Source: Chloroflexota bacterium (GTDB lineage Bacteria; Chloroflexota; Anaerolineae; Aggregatilineales; UBA2796). From it: 24,546 nucleotides of DNA. Below the pieces are notes generated by a model. That model saw only the letters and a program-made list of their open reading frames with translations. It made no database searches and was not told the DNA's origin. The translations under genes and the position numbers were made by a program. The DNA lies in contig JAGHYP010000008.1 in NCBI GenBank assembly GCA_017743585.1, forward strand, positions 1 to 24,546, in the 5' to 3' direction. Position 1 is the stretch's first letter; every line of letters begins with the position of its first letter. Positions 15,008 through 23,076 of this stretch are shown one piece after another.

Positions 15008-15904
15008 GTGGCATCTCGATCGTACTTGCCGACACTGCAACGCGAAGAGAGCGAGCGCTATCCCTATCGGCGCGTGTGGCGCGCGGCATGGCTAGAGGCG
15101 TTTGTGCTTCTAGCAACTGCAGCGGCGCTCGCCTTCGGCACGCGCCTCGTTGCGCTGCGCTTACCCGCCGATCTAGAGCGCGCGCTGAGCTTCGCTTACG
15201 CTTTGCTGCCGCTCAGCCTATGGCTTGGCATTTCTTACACGGCCGAGCGCCGTGCGCTCCAGCCCCGCCGTAACTTGCTCGCTGTGCTGGCGTTAGGCGG
15301 TCTGGCAGCGAGCGGCGTCGCCGTGCCGCTCACCTCAATCTTCGCGACCGAGGAATGGCTCAGCACTGCCAGCGGCTTGGATCGCATCATCGGCTACACA
15401 CTGACTGTCGGCATGGTGCATGAGCCCTTGAAATATGCCGTGCTGCGCTACAGCGTCTGGCGCACTGAGTTCAACACACGCCTCGATGCCGTTGCGTATG
15501 CAATGGCGGCTGCCGTCGGCTTTGCGACTGCGCTGAACATTCATTTTGCGCTGACCAACACGCTGAATCTAGCCTCTGCTGCGCTGCGCATGACCGAGAT
15601 CGCGCTTGCGCAAATCGCCATCAGTCCGATCATCGGGCTCGTGCTGTATGAGCTGCGCAAACCGACCGTCTTCGTGCTGACCCCGTTGCTCGGCGTGCTG
15701 ATCGCTGCGCTGTTCAACGCGCTCTCGATTGTGATCCGCGCAGGACTGATCGTCTCAAGCGTCTCGCGCACCTCCACTGCGAATAACGCCATGTACGGAC
15801 TAGGCATGGCACTCTTTTTGGTCGTCGTCCTATTCAGCGCGCTGAGTTTTCTAGCGCGCGCAGCAGACGAGCGCGAGGCATTGCGCGCAGGCGGGGTGCG
15901 TTGA
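15008..15904 (+). CDS. PrsW-like (CPBP/RCE1-related) membrane protein with altered protease motifs
   Basis: A 298-residue protein with about eight hydrophobic segments. The central part resembles PrsW intramembrane metalloproteases: VGMVHEPLKYAVLR (134-147) sits where EExxK is expected, with H138 replacing the first Glu but E139 and K142 kept. LDAVAYAMAAAVGFATALN (159-177) matches the DGxVYGxxxGxGFAxxEN segment but has Leu instead of the catalytic Glu. A canonical third-motif His is not evident. It may be an inactive relative or use other ligands. The start is uncertain: GTG 15008 is chosen for AAGG at 14998-15001, while the frame is open upstream to TTG 14942. It overlaps the next gene by one base (TGATG). 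Confidence 0.62.
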   Translation: MASRSYLPTLQREESERYPYRRVWRAAWLEAFVLLATAAALAFGTRLVALRLPADLERALSFAYALLPLSLWLGISYTAERRALQPRRNLLAVLALGGLAASGVAVPLTSIFATEEWLSTASGLDRIIGYTLTVGMVHEPLKYAVLRYSVWRTEFNTRLDAVAYAMAAAVGFATALNIHFALTNTLNLASAALRMTEIALAQIAISPIIGLVLYELRKPTVFVLTPLLGVLIAALFNALSIVIRAGLIVSSVSRTSTANNAMYGLGMALFLVVVLFSALSFLARAADEREALRAGGVR

Positions 15905-16491
15905 TGCATCTGGACGATGCGCCGCTCAGCTTGCGGCAACATCTGGCGAATTTTCTGGTGATTGTCGCCGCGCTCGCCGCTGTGGCGTATGGCTTCATCT
16001 ATCGCGATAGCCTCATCAGCGCGACCTTTCCTTTCGTCAATCGCGAGGCAGGCATCAGCGTGCGCTATCCTGCGCGTTGGCTCTTGGACGAGAGCGACAG
16101 TCGTTTTGTGCTGCGCGCGCAAGACCCTGCTGCGCTGCCTTTCAAGACCACCATTCGCTTGCAGCTGATTCCGATTGGCAGCGGCGCGCGCCCTGCTGAT
16201 ATTCTCGATCTGCTAGACATAGATCGCGCGGCGCAGCTGCCCGCCTATCGGTCGCTCAGCCGCACGCCAACAACCTTGCCCGGCGGTCAGCGCGGGCAGC
16301 AGATGATGTACGCTTACGCCTACATCGATCCAAATCCGTTCCTACAAGCAGAGCCGATCACAGTCCGCGCGCTAGACTTGGTAGTATTGCGCACAGGGCA
16401 GGCTGTGGTGATCACCTATGAAGCAAAAGCGGACGTCTTCGAGAAGCACAAGCACTACTTTGACGCTTTTTTGCGCTCGCTGACCTTTTAG
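15904..16491 (+). CDS. Membrane-anchored protein of unknown function (possible PsbP/Mog1-like fold)
   Basis: A 195-residue protein with a short cytoplasmic N-terminus, one membrane helix (about 17-33, NFLVIVAALAAVAYGFI) and a soluble domain outside. The soluble part starts GISVRYPARWLLDESDSRFVLRA and ends VVITYEAKADVFEKHKHYFDAFLRSLTF. That order (YP..W start, then VVLRTGQAVVITYEA, then an F..ILRSLTF-type end) recalls PsbP/Mog1-like domains in bacterial lipoproteins; this is a weak resemblance, not a firm family call. ATG 15904 overlaps the stop of the PrsW-like gene, so the two are probably coupled. The lyase-like gene follows after 17 bp. Confidence 0.72.
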   Translation: MHLDDAPLSLRQHLANFLVIVAALAAVAYGFIYRDSLISATFPFVNREAGISVRYPARWLLDESDSRFVLRAQDPAALPFKTTIRLQLIPIGSGARPADILDLLDIDRAAQLPAYRSLSRTPTTLPGGQRGQQMMYAYAYIDPNPFLQAEPITVRALDLVVLRTGQAVVITYEAKADVFEKHKHYFDAFLRSLTF

Positions 16492-16508
16492 CTTGAGGAG
16501 AAAACGCC

Positions 16509-18041
16509 ATGAGCGAACGCAGACAACGCGCCGCGCAGGCAGGACACATGGGCTACGGCTCGCGGCTGGAAGAACAGCCTGCCGATGAGCTGCTCGCCTC
16601 AGCCTTTGCGCATGAAGTTGCCGATGGCGTCTTGCTATATCACGGCGTGAGCCTCGCCGATCTTGCCTATTGCGTCATGCTGTGCGAATGCGGCTTGATT
16701 CCGCGCCATGCGCGTCAGCCGCTCATGCGCGGCTTGCTGGAGCTGCATCAAATTCCCGCTGAGCAGTTTCCCTTCGATCCTATCTACGGCGACGTCTACG
16801 CTAATCGCGAGCAGGCGCTTCGCGAGCGCGTGCCTGAGGGCGGCGCTGACGGCTGGCTGCGGCTGGGACGCGCGCGCCGCGAATCTTCAACGGTCGGCTA
16901 TTTGGTCACGACGCGCGCGCACCTGCTGCGCTTGATCGAAGCGCACGCCGCGCTCATCAAGACTCTTTTGCAGCTCGCCGCGCAGCATCGCACCACGCTG
17001 ATGCCTGATTACACCTATCTGCAGAAGGCACATCCGACCACGCTCGCGCATTATCTGCTCACTTTTGCTGCGCCGTTGCTGCGCGATGCTGAGCGCTTGC
17101 GCGCTACGTACACGCGCCTAAATCAATCGCCCATCGGCAGCGGCAGCGTGAATGGCTCGCGCCTGCCGCTGGATCGCGCGCGCGCCGCTGAGCTGCTCGG
17201 CTTTGAAGGCATTGCTGCGCACACGCGCGACGCGATGTGGCAAGCCGACGTGGCGATCGAGGTGGCGGCCAATATCGTCATCCTGATGACCACGCTCGAC
17301 CGCCTTGCCGAAGACCTGTTCATCTTCGCCGCTGAGGAATTCGGCTATCTGACGCTTGCCGATGCGCATTCGCGCACCAGCGTCATCATGCCGCAGAAGA
17401 AGAACCCGTATAGCCTCGCTTACGTGCGCGGCGCGGCGCGCGCCAGCGGCGCTGCGCTATACACTGTGATCGCCACCAACCAAACACCCTCAGGTCAACC
17501 TGACAACCGCATTTTTGCCTATGGCGAGCTGCCGCGCACGCTAGAGCGTGCTACGCGCGCTGTGCGCTTGCTGACAGGCGTGCTGGAGCGCGCTGAATGG
17601 CACACTGCGCGCATGGCTGAGCGCGCTGCCGAAGGTTTCAGCGGCGCTACCGATTTGGGCGACTATTTGTGCGAGGCTGCCAATCTTGATCCGCACACAG
17701 CGCATCGCGTGATCGGCTATGCAGTGCGCGCCGCGCTCGAAGCAGGGCAAGCAAGCAATCAGCCGCTCACAAGCGCCGCGCTCGATCAAGCTGCGCAGGC
17801 GTTGCTCGGTCGGACGCTGCAGTTGCCTGAGGCAGAGGTTCGCCAAGCGCAAGCGCCAATGGCCATCGTCGAATCGCGGCGCGGCCTAGGCGGCGCCAGC
17901 CCCGAATCAGTGACGGCGCTCTTGGAAGACTATCGAGCGCGCTATCAGGACTATCAGTGGTGGGAAGATCAAGAACAAGTGCGCCTTGAGATGGTCGAGC
18001 AGACCTTGCTCACGCTCGCACGCGCCATTGCTGAAAGTTAG
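16509..18041 (+). CDS. Argininosuccinate-lyase-like protein (fumarase/aspartase superfamily), divergent
   Basis: A 510-residue lyase-superfamily protein. It starts like ArgH (GYGSRLEEQPADELLASAF), has the ArgH-type segment GSGSVNGSRLPLDRARAAELLGF (210-232), and the superfamily signature TSVIMPQKKNPYSL (290-303) with the catalytic-loop Ser. Other hallmarks differ. The first conserved region, normally HTxRSRND, reads RLGRARRESSTVG (118-130). The second, normally YTHLQxAQP, reads YTYLQKAHP (168-176), so the catalytic His is Tyr. The usual Glu after the signature is Ala. It may be a paralogue with another substrate rather than true ArgH, so no symbol is given. A good Shine-Dalgarno (GAGGAGA) precedes ATG 16509. 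Its stop overlaps the DUF429 gene. Confidence 0.78.
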   Translation: MSERRQRAAQAGHMGYGSRLEEQPADELLASAFAHEVADGVLLYHGVSLADLAYCVMLCECGLIPRHARQPLMRGLLELHQIPAEQFPFDPIYGDVYANREQALRERVPEGGADGWLRLGRARRESSTVGYLVTTRAHLLRLIEAHAALIKTLLQLAAQHRTTLMPDYTYLQKAHPTTLAHYLLTFAAPLLRDAERLRATYTRLNQSPIGSGSVNGSRLPLDRARAAELLGFEGIAAHTRDAMWQADVAIEVAANIVILMTTLDRLAEDLFIFAAEEFGYLTLADAHSRTSVIMPQKKNPYSLAYVRGAARASGAALYTVIATNQTPSGQPDNRIFAYGELPRTLERATRAVRLLTGVLERAEWHTARMAERAAEGFSGATDLGDYLCEAANLDPHTAHRVIGYAVRAALEAGQASNQPLTSAALDQAAQALLGRTLQLPEAEVRQAQAPMAIVESRRGLGGASPESVTALLEDYRARYQDYQWWEDQEQVRLEMVEQTLLTLARAIAES

Positions 18042-18778
18042 GCAAGGCGCGGCGCGACGATGTAACCTGCCTCAGGCGTGCCGTGGACCTGCCAAAACGC
18101 TGAGCCGTGCCACCAGTAATGCAGCGCGATGTATGCGCACAGTAATGCATCGCGCTTATCTTCTTCAGCCTTGCACCATGTGGCTTCCAAAAGCGGATCG
18201 GGCAGTCGGAGTGATGGCGTGGCAGCGGCGAGCGCGCGCAGGTGATGTGCGTATTGTTGCCATGCCATCTCTTGCTCGGCGCGGCTCAGCCCGCCTTTGC
18301 GTTTGTAGCGCAGCGCGCGCGGCAGCCTGAACAGACCGATCATGGCGGCATGTGGATAGACCTCGAAAGCGCAGCGCACGGCTTGCCGCGCGACCAGATA
18401 TGGCATGTGCTGAATATCCAGCGCCGTCAGTTGCGCGATCAGCTGCTCGCCTCGCAAGATGCCGCCGTTGTATCTGCTCAACAACGTTCGATTGGCAGGA
18501 TATGCGCCCGCGCCATACCTGCCGAAGACCTTGCTGATCAGCGCGTCGCCGAGTCGTTTGCCCGTAGCATTTGGCACATGCAGCGGCGCGTCAATTGCCA
18601 CGATCAGCGGCATGCCATCGGCGTAGCGCCGCACAAATGCCACGATCTCTGCGTCGGTCCGCGCCAAACACAGCGGCTCTGCCAAATGCGCGCAGCCATC
18701 GCTCAATGCCAAAGCTGCTAGCCCGCTGGTATTGCGCGCTGACCACGCTAGGTCTATGCCGATGAAGATCGCTCGCAC
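18038..18778 (-). CDS. DUF429 family protein (predicted RNase H-like nuclease)
   Basis: A 246-residue protein matching DUF429 (PF04250). It opens with IFIGIDLAWSARNTSGLAAL, a first strand carrying Asp9, followed later by LIVAIDAPLHVPNATGKRLGD, AYPANR, EVYPHAAMIGLF, and RDALLCAYIALHYW near the end. These Asp-bearing strands fit the predicted RNase H-like fold; no member has a settled function as far as I know. The start is GTG 18778, with AGGGAG about 11 nt upstream. The stop overlaps the last bases of the lyase-like gene on the other strand. Confidence 0.87.
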   Translation of the reverse strand: MRAIFIGIDLAWSARNTSGLAALALSDGCAHLAEPLCLARTDAEIVAFVRRYADGMPLIVAIDAPLHVPNATGKRLGDALISKVFGRYGAGAYPANRTLLSRYNGGILRGEQLIAQLTALDIQHMPYLVARQAVRCAFEVYPHAAMIGLFRLPRALRYKRKGGLSRAEQEMAWQQYAHHLRALAAATPSLRLPDPLLEATWCKAEEDKRDALLCAYIALHYWWHGSAFWQVHGTPEAGYIVAPRLA

Positions 18779-18896
18779 TCAGAAATCTGCTCCCTTGCTG
18801 GCGCAGCGCTGCGCGAAGCATCTGCGCTATCCCGATAATCGCGCTGATTCGCCCAAAAGTCAGCCCGCGTCTTGAGAGACTGAAGCGCTGTGAGCG

Positions 18897-21203
18897 TCAG
18901 TCGCGACTCAGCTCAAGGCGTAGCTCAACCGGGCCAACCTCGTCGCGCAGAATGCGAAACCCATCCGTCGTGATAGGCAGGTAACCTTGCGCCAAGACAA
19001 TGATGCTGTAGCGCTCGCCGCGCGCTAACAGGCGCGAGAGCGCGAAACGTCCGCTCAGATCAGTGAACGCGATATCATAGACTTCGCTCATCTGCCATGT
19101 GAAGTCTGCCACATCGAGCAACGGCTTGAGGAAGATCACTGCCACGCCCGCAACGCCCGCGTTGGTCTCAGCGTCCACGATCTGCCCTTGCACCAAGACG
19201 CCCTCAGCGCGCACGAACAGGCGAATCGGCAACTGGCCGATGCCGACGCGCGCCGTGGCGCTTGCCTTGACCACACCACCGATCAGCAGCTCGATTCTGT
19301 ACGAGCCTTCAGGCAGTAGGCGATTCGGACGCAAGCGCAGCCATGCGCCATTGCCCGTAGTCGGGTTCGTCCAAGGCTGCGTGACCTCAAAGAGCGGATT
19401 GTTGTCCACAGTCCAGCGCCATGTGAACGGCGTCCCCGGCGCGATATCGCGCCAGTTGAAGATAGCGTACAGGTCGGCGATCGTGTTCGGGAAAGTGACG
19501 CCGACAATGCCGCTCGGCGCGCCGTTGACCAGCTCGCTGGCAAAGGTCAAGTCAGTGAAGACTTCTGTGCTGAGATCGACCTGACCGCCCGCCATGATGA
19601 AATCGGATGAGGCAGCGAGCCGCTCTTCAATGTACAGCTCCAAGCGGTAGCGCCCTGGCTGCAGCGGACTCGTCACAGGCGCGCTGGCAGTGATCAAGCG
19701 CTTGCCGTTGCTGCCGCCTGACCACAGCTCATTCACCTCGGAAATGCGCAGGCCTTCATAGTACCACACCTGCCGCCAAGGCGTGCCGTCCACCATGTTG
19801 GTGTAGACAAACTCAGCGTTGATCACATTCGAGACAGGCAGGATGTTGCCTGTATTCACCAGCTGAAAGTTCAGGTCTTGCACGCCGAATAGGATGTTAG
19901 AAAATTCAGGCTCGGTTGAGGCGCTGCCGCCAATTGTGATGGTCGCGCTCGCCACACGCGCGCCTTCGATGAACAAGATGAATTCATAGTCGCCGTTTGG
20001 ATAGACTTGCGCTGTGCTGCCGATGTACCACAAGCCGTTGCGTCCGCCGCTCCACGTGGCAGGCGCTAGGCTGAAAGTCGGATCGAGCACGCCGTTGCGT
20101 AGCACGCGCAACTCGTAGATCAGCCCATCGCGCATGTTGGCGTAATCGAAGAACAAGTAGAGCGTGTTGATGCCTGCAGGCGCGCGCCTGATAATTCGCG
20201 TCGGATTGCCCGCCAGATCGACGCCTGTGGCGAAGAGCAAGCGCTTGAATTGCGGCGCCTCAGCAGTGTTTTGCCCGATCTCCTCAAAGCGGATTGGCTG
20301 CGGCTCGGGCAGAGCCTGCTGCGAGAACGGCGTGATCTCTAGCTGAGCAGCGAGGATCAAGCCGCGCGCCAAGCGCGATGGGCGCAACGCGTTCACAAAG
20401 CCGCTGATCGGCACGCATAGGTCGCTCTCGTCTACGCGGCCGTTGCCGTCGGTATCTTGAATGCGCCGGCAGCTCTGGTCAGGGTTGCCCAGCACGCCGC
20501 TCGTGGCAGGCTCGACGGTCGGGATGCCGATCAGCCGCCCTTGTGCATCGTAAGCGCCGCCGCCGCTCATGGTGCCGAGCAGAGCGGCGCGCGTCTTGAG
20601 CCAAGCGCGCTCGCCCAGCCGCGCCTCAGCCGTGAAGCCGCTGATCGTGCCGCGCACGACGCGCACTGTGCTGCTGGCAGTCGGATCGCGCTCAGGCGCG
20701 GCATAGCCGACGAACACAACGGTCTGGTCCAACCTCACATCGTCCGAGTTGCCCAGTTCCACAAAGGGCAGCAGGAGCGCCTCGCGATTGACAGGGCGGC
20801 CGTCTAGTGTGCGCGCCACCCGCAAGACCGCTAAGTCCCAGCCCGTGTTGACGGATAGCACCTCAGCGTAGTACTTCGGCACTGGCGCCTCGCCAATGCG
20901 CACAGTCAACGCGACCACAATCCGATCCGAGCGGCAGCCTGCAATCGGCAAGGCGACGTGCGCGTTGGTCAGGATCAGTCCATCGGCGCTCACAATCGTG
21001 CCGGAGCCGATGCACGAGATCACAGTCTGCCCGAGGGCATTGGTGAACACTTGCGTGATCTGCACTGTGGCGCGTTGCAACTGCTCTAGATCGAGCGGTG
21101 TCTGCGCCTGCGCACGAATCGGCATTCGCAAGCTGACGATGAGCAAGGCAAGGCTCAGCAGAAAATGCGCGAGCTTTCTCATCCGCACGCGGCGATGTGC
21201 CAC
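18897..21203 (-). CDS. Secreted modular trypsin-like serine protease with Ca-binding loop and Ig-like modules
   Basis: A 768-residue exported protein (numbered from GTG 21203; ATG 21182 is another start). A signal peptide ends near RAQAQ (30-34). The DegP/trypsin-like domain (about 38-290) has His82 in LTNAHV, Asp123 in GWDLAVLR, and Ser213 in GTMSGGGAYD. An EF-hand-type loop DTDGNGRVDESD (250-261) sits between Cys245 and Cys263. Three related modules of about 105 residues follow (about 319-427, 433-538, 549-656), each ending in a P-G-Y-x-x-x-L-x-I pattern; the first two also share WSGGxNG. The end (about 668-768) is a carboxypeptidase-regulatory-like domain (VQGQIVDAETNAGVAGVAV). It likely acts outside the cell or on the surface. 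It follows the esterase gene closely. Confidence 0.87.
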   Translation of the reverse strand: MAHRRVRMRKLAHFLLSLALLIVSLRMPIRAQAQTPLDLEQLQRATVQITQVFTNALGQTVISCIGSGTIVSADGLILTNAHVALPIAGCRSDRIVVALTVRIGEAPVPKYYAEVLSVNTGWDLAVLRVARTLDGRPVNREALLLPFVELGNSDDVRLDQTVVFVGYAAPERDPTASSTVRVVRGTISGFTAEARLGERAWLKTRAALLGTMSGGGAYDAQGRLIGIPTVEPATSGVLGNPDQSCRRIQDTDGNGRVDESDLCVPISGFVNALRPSRLARGLILAAQLEITPFSQQALPEPQPIRFEEIGQNTAEAPQFKRLLFATGVDLAGNPTRIIRRAPAGINTLYLFFDYANMRDGLIYELRVLRNGVLDPTFSLAPATWSGGRNGLWYIGSTAQVYPNGDYEFILFIEGARVASATITIGGSASTEPEFSNILFGVQDLNFQLVNTGNILPVSNVINAEFVYTNMVDGTPWRQVWYYEGLRISEVNELWSGGSNGKRLITASAPVTSPLQPGRYRLELYIEERLAASSDFIMAGGQVDLSTEVFTDLTFASELVNGAPSGIVGVTFPNTIADLYAIFNWRDIAPGTPFTWRWTVDNNPLFEVTQPWTNPTTGNGAWLRLRPNRLLPEGSYRIELLIGGVVKASATARVGIGQLPIRLFVRAEGVLVQGQIVDAETNAGVAGVAVIFLKPLLDVADFTWQMSEVYDIAFTDLSGRFALSRLLARGERYSIIVLAQGYLPITTDGFRILRDEVGPVELRLELSRD

Positions 21204-21206
21204 TTG

Positions 21207-21232
21207 CCTACAGATTGAACCTACAGATTGAA
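21207..21232. repeat. 13-bp tandem duplication at the end of the esterase gene
   Basis: CCTACAGATTGAA occurs twice in direct succession (21207-21219, 21220-21232). On the minus strand each copy reads TTCAATCTGTAGG, and the upstream one encodes the last residues FNL and the TAG of the esterase. The second copy lies between that stop and the GTG of the protease. Confidence 0.95.
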
Positions 21233-21877
21233 GAACTGGATCGCTTCCGCCCAGATGTTGTCAAGCTGATCGTGCAGTTGATGGTCGGATTCGACAAGGC
21301 GCAATGTCACATTCGGACGCGACTGCGCGAAGCGCACCGATTGCCGGTAGTCCACTGACTCATCCTGCACGCCGTGATAGATCAAAATCGGCTGCTGCAG
21401 CGTCACGGAGAACGAGTCGTAGGTCAGCAGGTCTTCCATCAGGCCGTAATGCACGCGCCGCTCAGCATTCTCGCCGTAGTGGAAGACGTTCAGCCAGCCG
21501 CTCTCGCGCCAGGCGCGCATCCCCGCCTCGCTCAGCTGACTGATGCGATTGGCGTGAAAGTCGAGCGCAGGCGCTAGGAGCAGCAGACGCGCCACCCGCG
21601 CGCCCTCGGCATCGCTGAGCCGATCTGTCAGATGCAGCGCGACGGTCCCACCCAAGCTCGAGCCGATCAAATTGACTGCGCCGTGGGGCAGGCTGCGGAT
21701 GAGCGCCGCCACTTCTGCGATCATCGCTGTCAGCGTCAGCCGCTCGAAGCTCGGCACGTTCAGGTCAGGGATGTGCAGCGGGATGCCGCGCTCGGCGAAG
21801 CGCGCCTTGAACGCCTGCGCTTTACTCGAAGCAGGCGACGAGGCGAAGCCGTGTAGATAGATGAAATGCTCAGCCAT
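21221..21877 (-). CDS. YqiA/YcfP-like alpha/beta-hydrolase esterase
   Basis: A 218-residue cytoplasmic alpha/beta hydrolase of the YqiA/UPF0227 type. It starts FIYLHGFASSPASSKA with an oxyanion-type HGF motif. The nucleophile elbow is GSSLGG (72-77, Ser74). The likely acid is Asp172 in YHGVQDESVDY and the likely His is 199 in ESDHQLHD. YqiA hydrolyses short acyl esters in vitro; the physiological substrate is unknown. ATG 21877 lies 5 bp after the M24 peptidase stop, with GGAG nine bases upstream inside the end of that gene, so the two are probably coupled. Confidence 0.88.
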   Translation of the reverse strand: MAEHFIYLHGFASSPASSKAQAFKARFAERGIPLHIPDLNVPSFERLTLTAMIAEVAALIRSLPHGAVNLIGSSLGGTVALHLTDRLSDAEGARVARLLLLAPALDFHANRISQLSEAGMRAWRESGWLNVFHYGENAERRVHYGLMEDLLTYDSFSVTLQQPILIYHGVQDESVDYRQSVRFAQSRPNVTLRLVESDHQLHDQLDNIWAEAIQFFNL

Positions 21878-21882
21878 CGCCT

Positions 21883-23001
21883 TTACACTCCGATGCTCTG
21901 CAAAGTCTTTGGAAAACTGGTCAGCACTTCAGCGCCGCTATCTGCGATCAGCACGTCGTCCTCAATGCGGACGCCGCCGAGCCCTGCGATGTAGATGCCC
22001 GGCTCAATCGTGAAGGTCATGCCCGCCTCAAGCAGCTGCCCATTGCCTTCGCGGATGTACGGCGCCTCGTGAATATCCAGACCTAACCCGTGACCTGTGC
22101 GATGGATGAAATGCTCGCCATACCCTGCTTGCACAATGACCTGCCGCGCGGCAGCGTCCACAGCTTGACACGGCACGCCCGCTCTAGCCGCTTCGATGCC
22201 CGCCAGATTTGCTGCGCGCACGGTCTCGTAGATGTGCGCAATTTGCGCGCTCGGCGCGCCGATCACAAATGTGCGCGTGATATCCGCTGCATAGCCGCCG
22301 CTCTTGGCGCCAAAATCGAAGAGCAACAAGTCGCCTTCGCGGATCGTGCGATCAGTGCTTGTGCCGTGCGGCTGCGCGGTGTTCTCTCCGCTCAGCACGA
22401 GCGGCTCGAAGGCGTATGCCTCAGCGCCTTGCGCGTTGAGCGCCTCGCTTAGCAAGCGTGCGATCTGCCGCTCGCTCATGCCGACGCGCACCTGTGGCAC
22501 AACTTGCGCGAGCGCCGCCTCGCTGATGGCAATGGCGCGTCGCATCTGCGCGATCTCATCCGCCGTCTTGTGAATGCGCAGCCACTGCAACGTATCGTCG
22601 GCGGCTTCCAAGCGGCTCCCAGGGGCGTAGCGCGCCAGAGCTTCGCCCTCGGCGAAGCGCAGCTTCATGCCTTCCACGCCAATGCGCTTCCCTGCGAGCG
22701 AGAGCGCCTCGCAAGCTGCGGCGAGCGCGGTTGTGTAGCCTTCGGCGTCGCAGTAGCAGAAGTAGCGCAGCGGGAACGGCTCACGCCCTTCGAGGCGCGG
22801 CAATTCAAGAGCGGGGATGACCAGCGCAGGCACTCCGTCAGGCGTGATCAGCAACAAGATCGGTCGCGAGCCTATCTCAAAAGCGATGCCGCTCAGGTAG
22901 AAGAAGTTGGCGCCGGGCGTCAGCACTACGCAATCGTACTGGGCGCGCCGCAGGATGCCGCGCAGCTTATCAAGGCGCGCTTGGGCGTGTGGAAAGGTCA
23001 T
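21883..23001 (-). CDS. M24 family Xaa-Pro-type aminopeptidase/dipeptidase
   Basis: A 372-residue metallopeptidase with an N-terminal creatinase-like domain (1-140) and a C-terminal pita-bread domain. It removes residues N-terminal to proline or cleaves Xaa-Pro dipeptides. All five dimetal ligands are visible: Asp229 (LLFDFGA), Asp240 (ADITRTF), His304 (GHGLGLDIHE), Glu333 (TIEPGIY) and Glu347 (RIEDDV). PHGTS (211-215) gives the conserved active-site His. Aminopeptidase and dipeptidase (PepP versus PepQ) cannot be separated safely here. ATG 23001 has GAGG about 6-7 bases upstream. An inverted repeat in the leader may cover that site. Confidence 0.93.
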   Translation of the reverse strand: MTFPHAQARLDKLRGILRRAQYDCVVLTPGANFFYLSGIAFEIGSRPILLLITPDGVPALVIPALELPRLEGREPFPLRYFCYCDAEGYTTALAAACEALSLAGKRIGVEGMKLRFAEGEALARYAPGSRLEAADDTLQWLRIHKTADEIAQMRRAIAISEAALAQVVPQVRVGMSERQIARLLSEALNAQGAEAYAFEPLVLSGENTAQPHGTSTDRTIREGDLLLFDFGAKSGGYAADITRTFVIGAPSAQIAHIYETVRAANLAGIEAARAGVPCQAVDAAARQVIVQAGYGEHFIHRTGHGLGLDIHEAPYIREGNGQLLEAGMTFTIEPGIYIAGLGGVRIEDDVLIADSGAEVLTSFPKTLQSIGV

Positions 23002-23003
23002 GG

Positions 23004-23045
23004 TAAGCCTCGCTTGTCCTGCTCAATGGACGCACTAAAGGCTTA
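23004..23045 (-). repeat. Inverted repeat covering the ribosome binding site of the M24 peptidase gene
   Basis: On the minus strand TAAGCCT (23045-23039) can pair with AGGCTTA (23010-23004), which includes part of the GAGG ribosome binding site and ends two bases before the ATG. The loop is 28 nt. The stem is only 7 bp, so any role in translation is tentative. Confidence 0.45.
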
Positions 23046-23076
23046 GCCCTACCATATTTGAGTGCCGTGCAATCCG

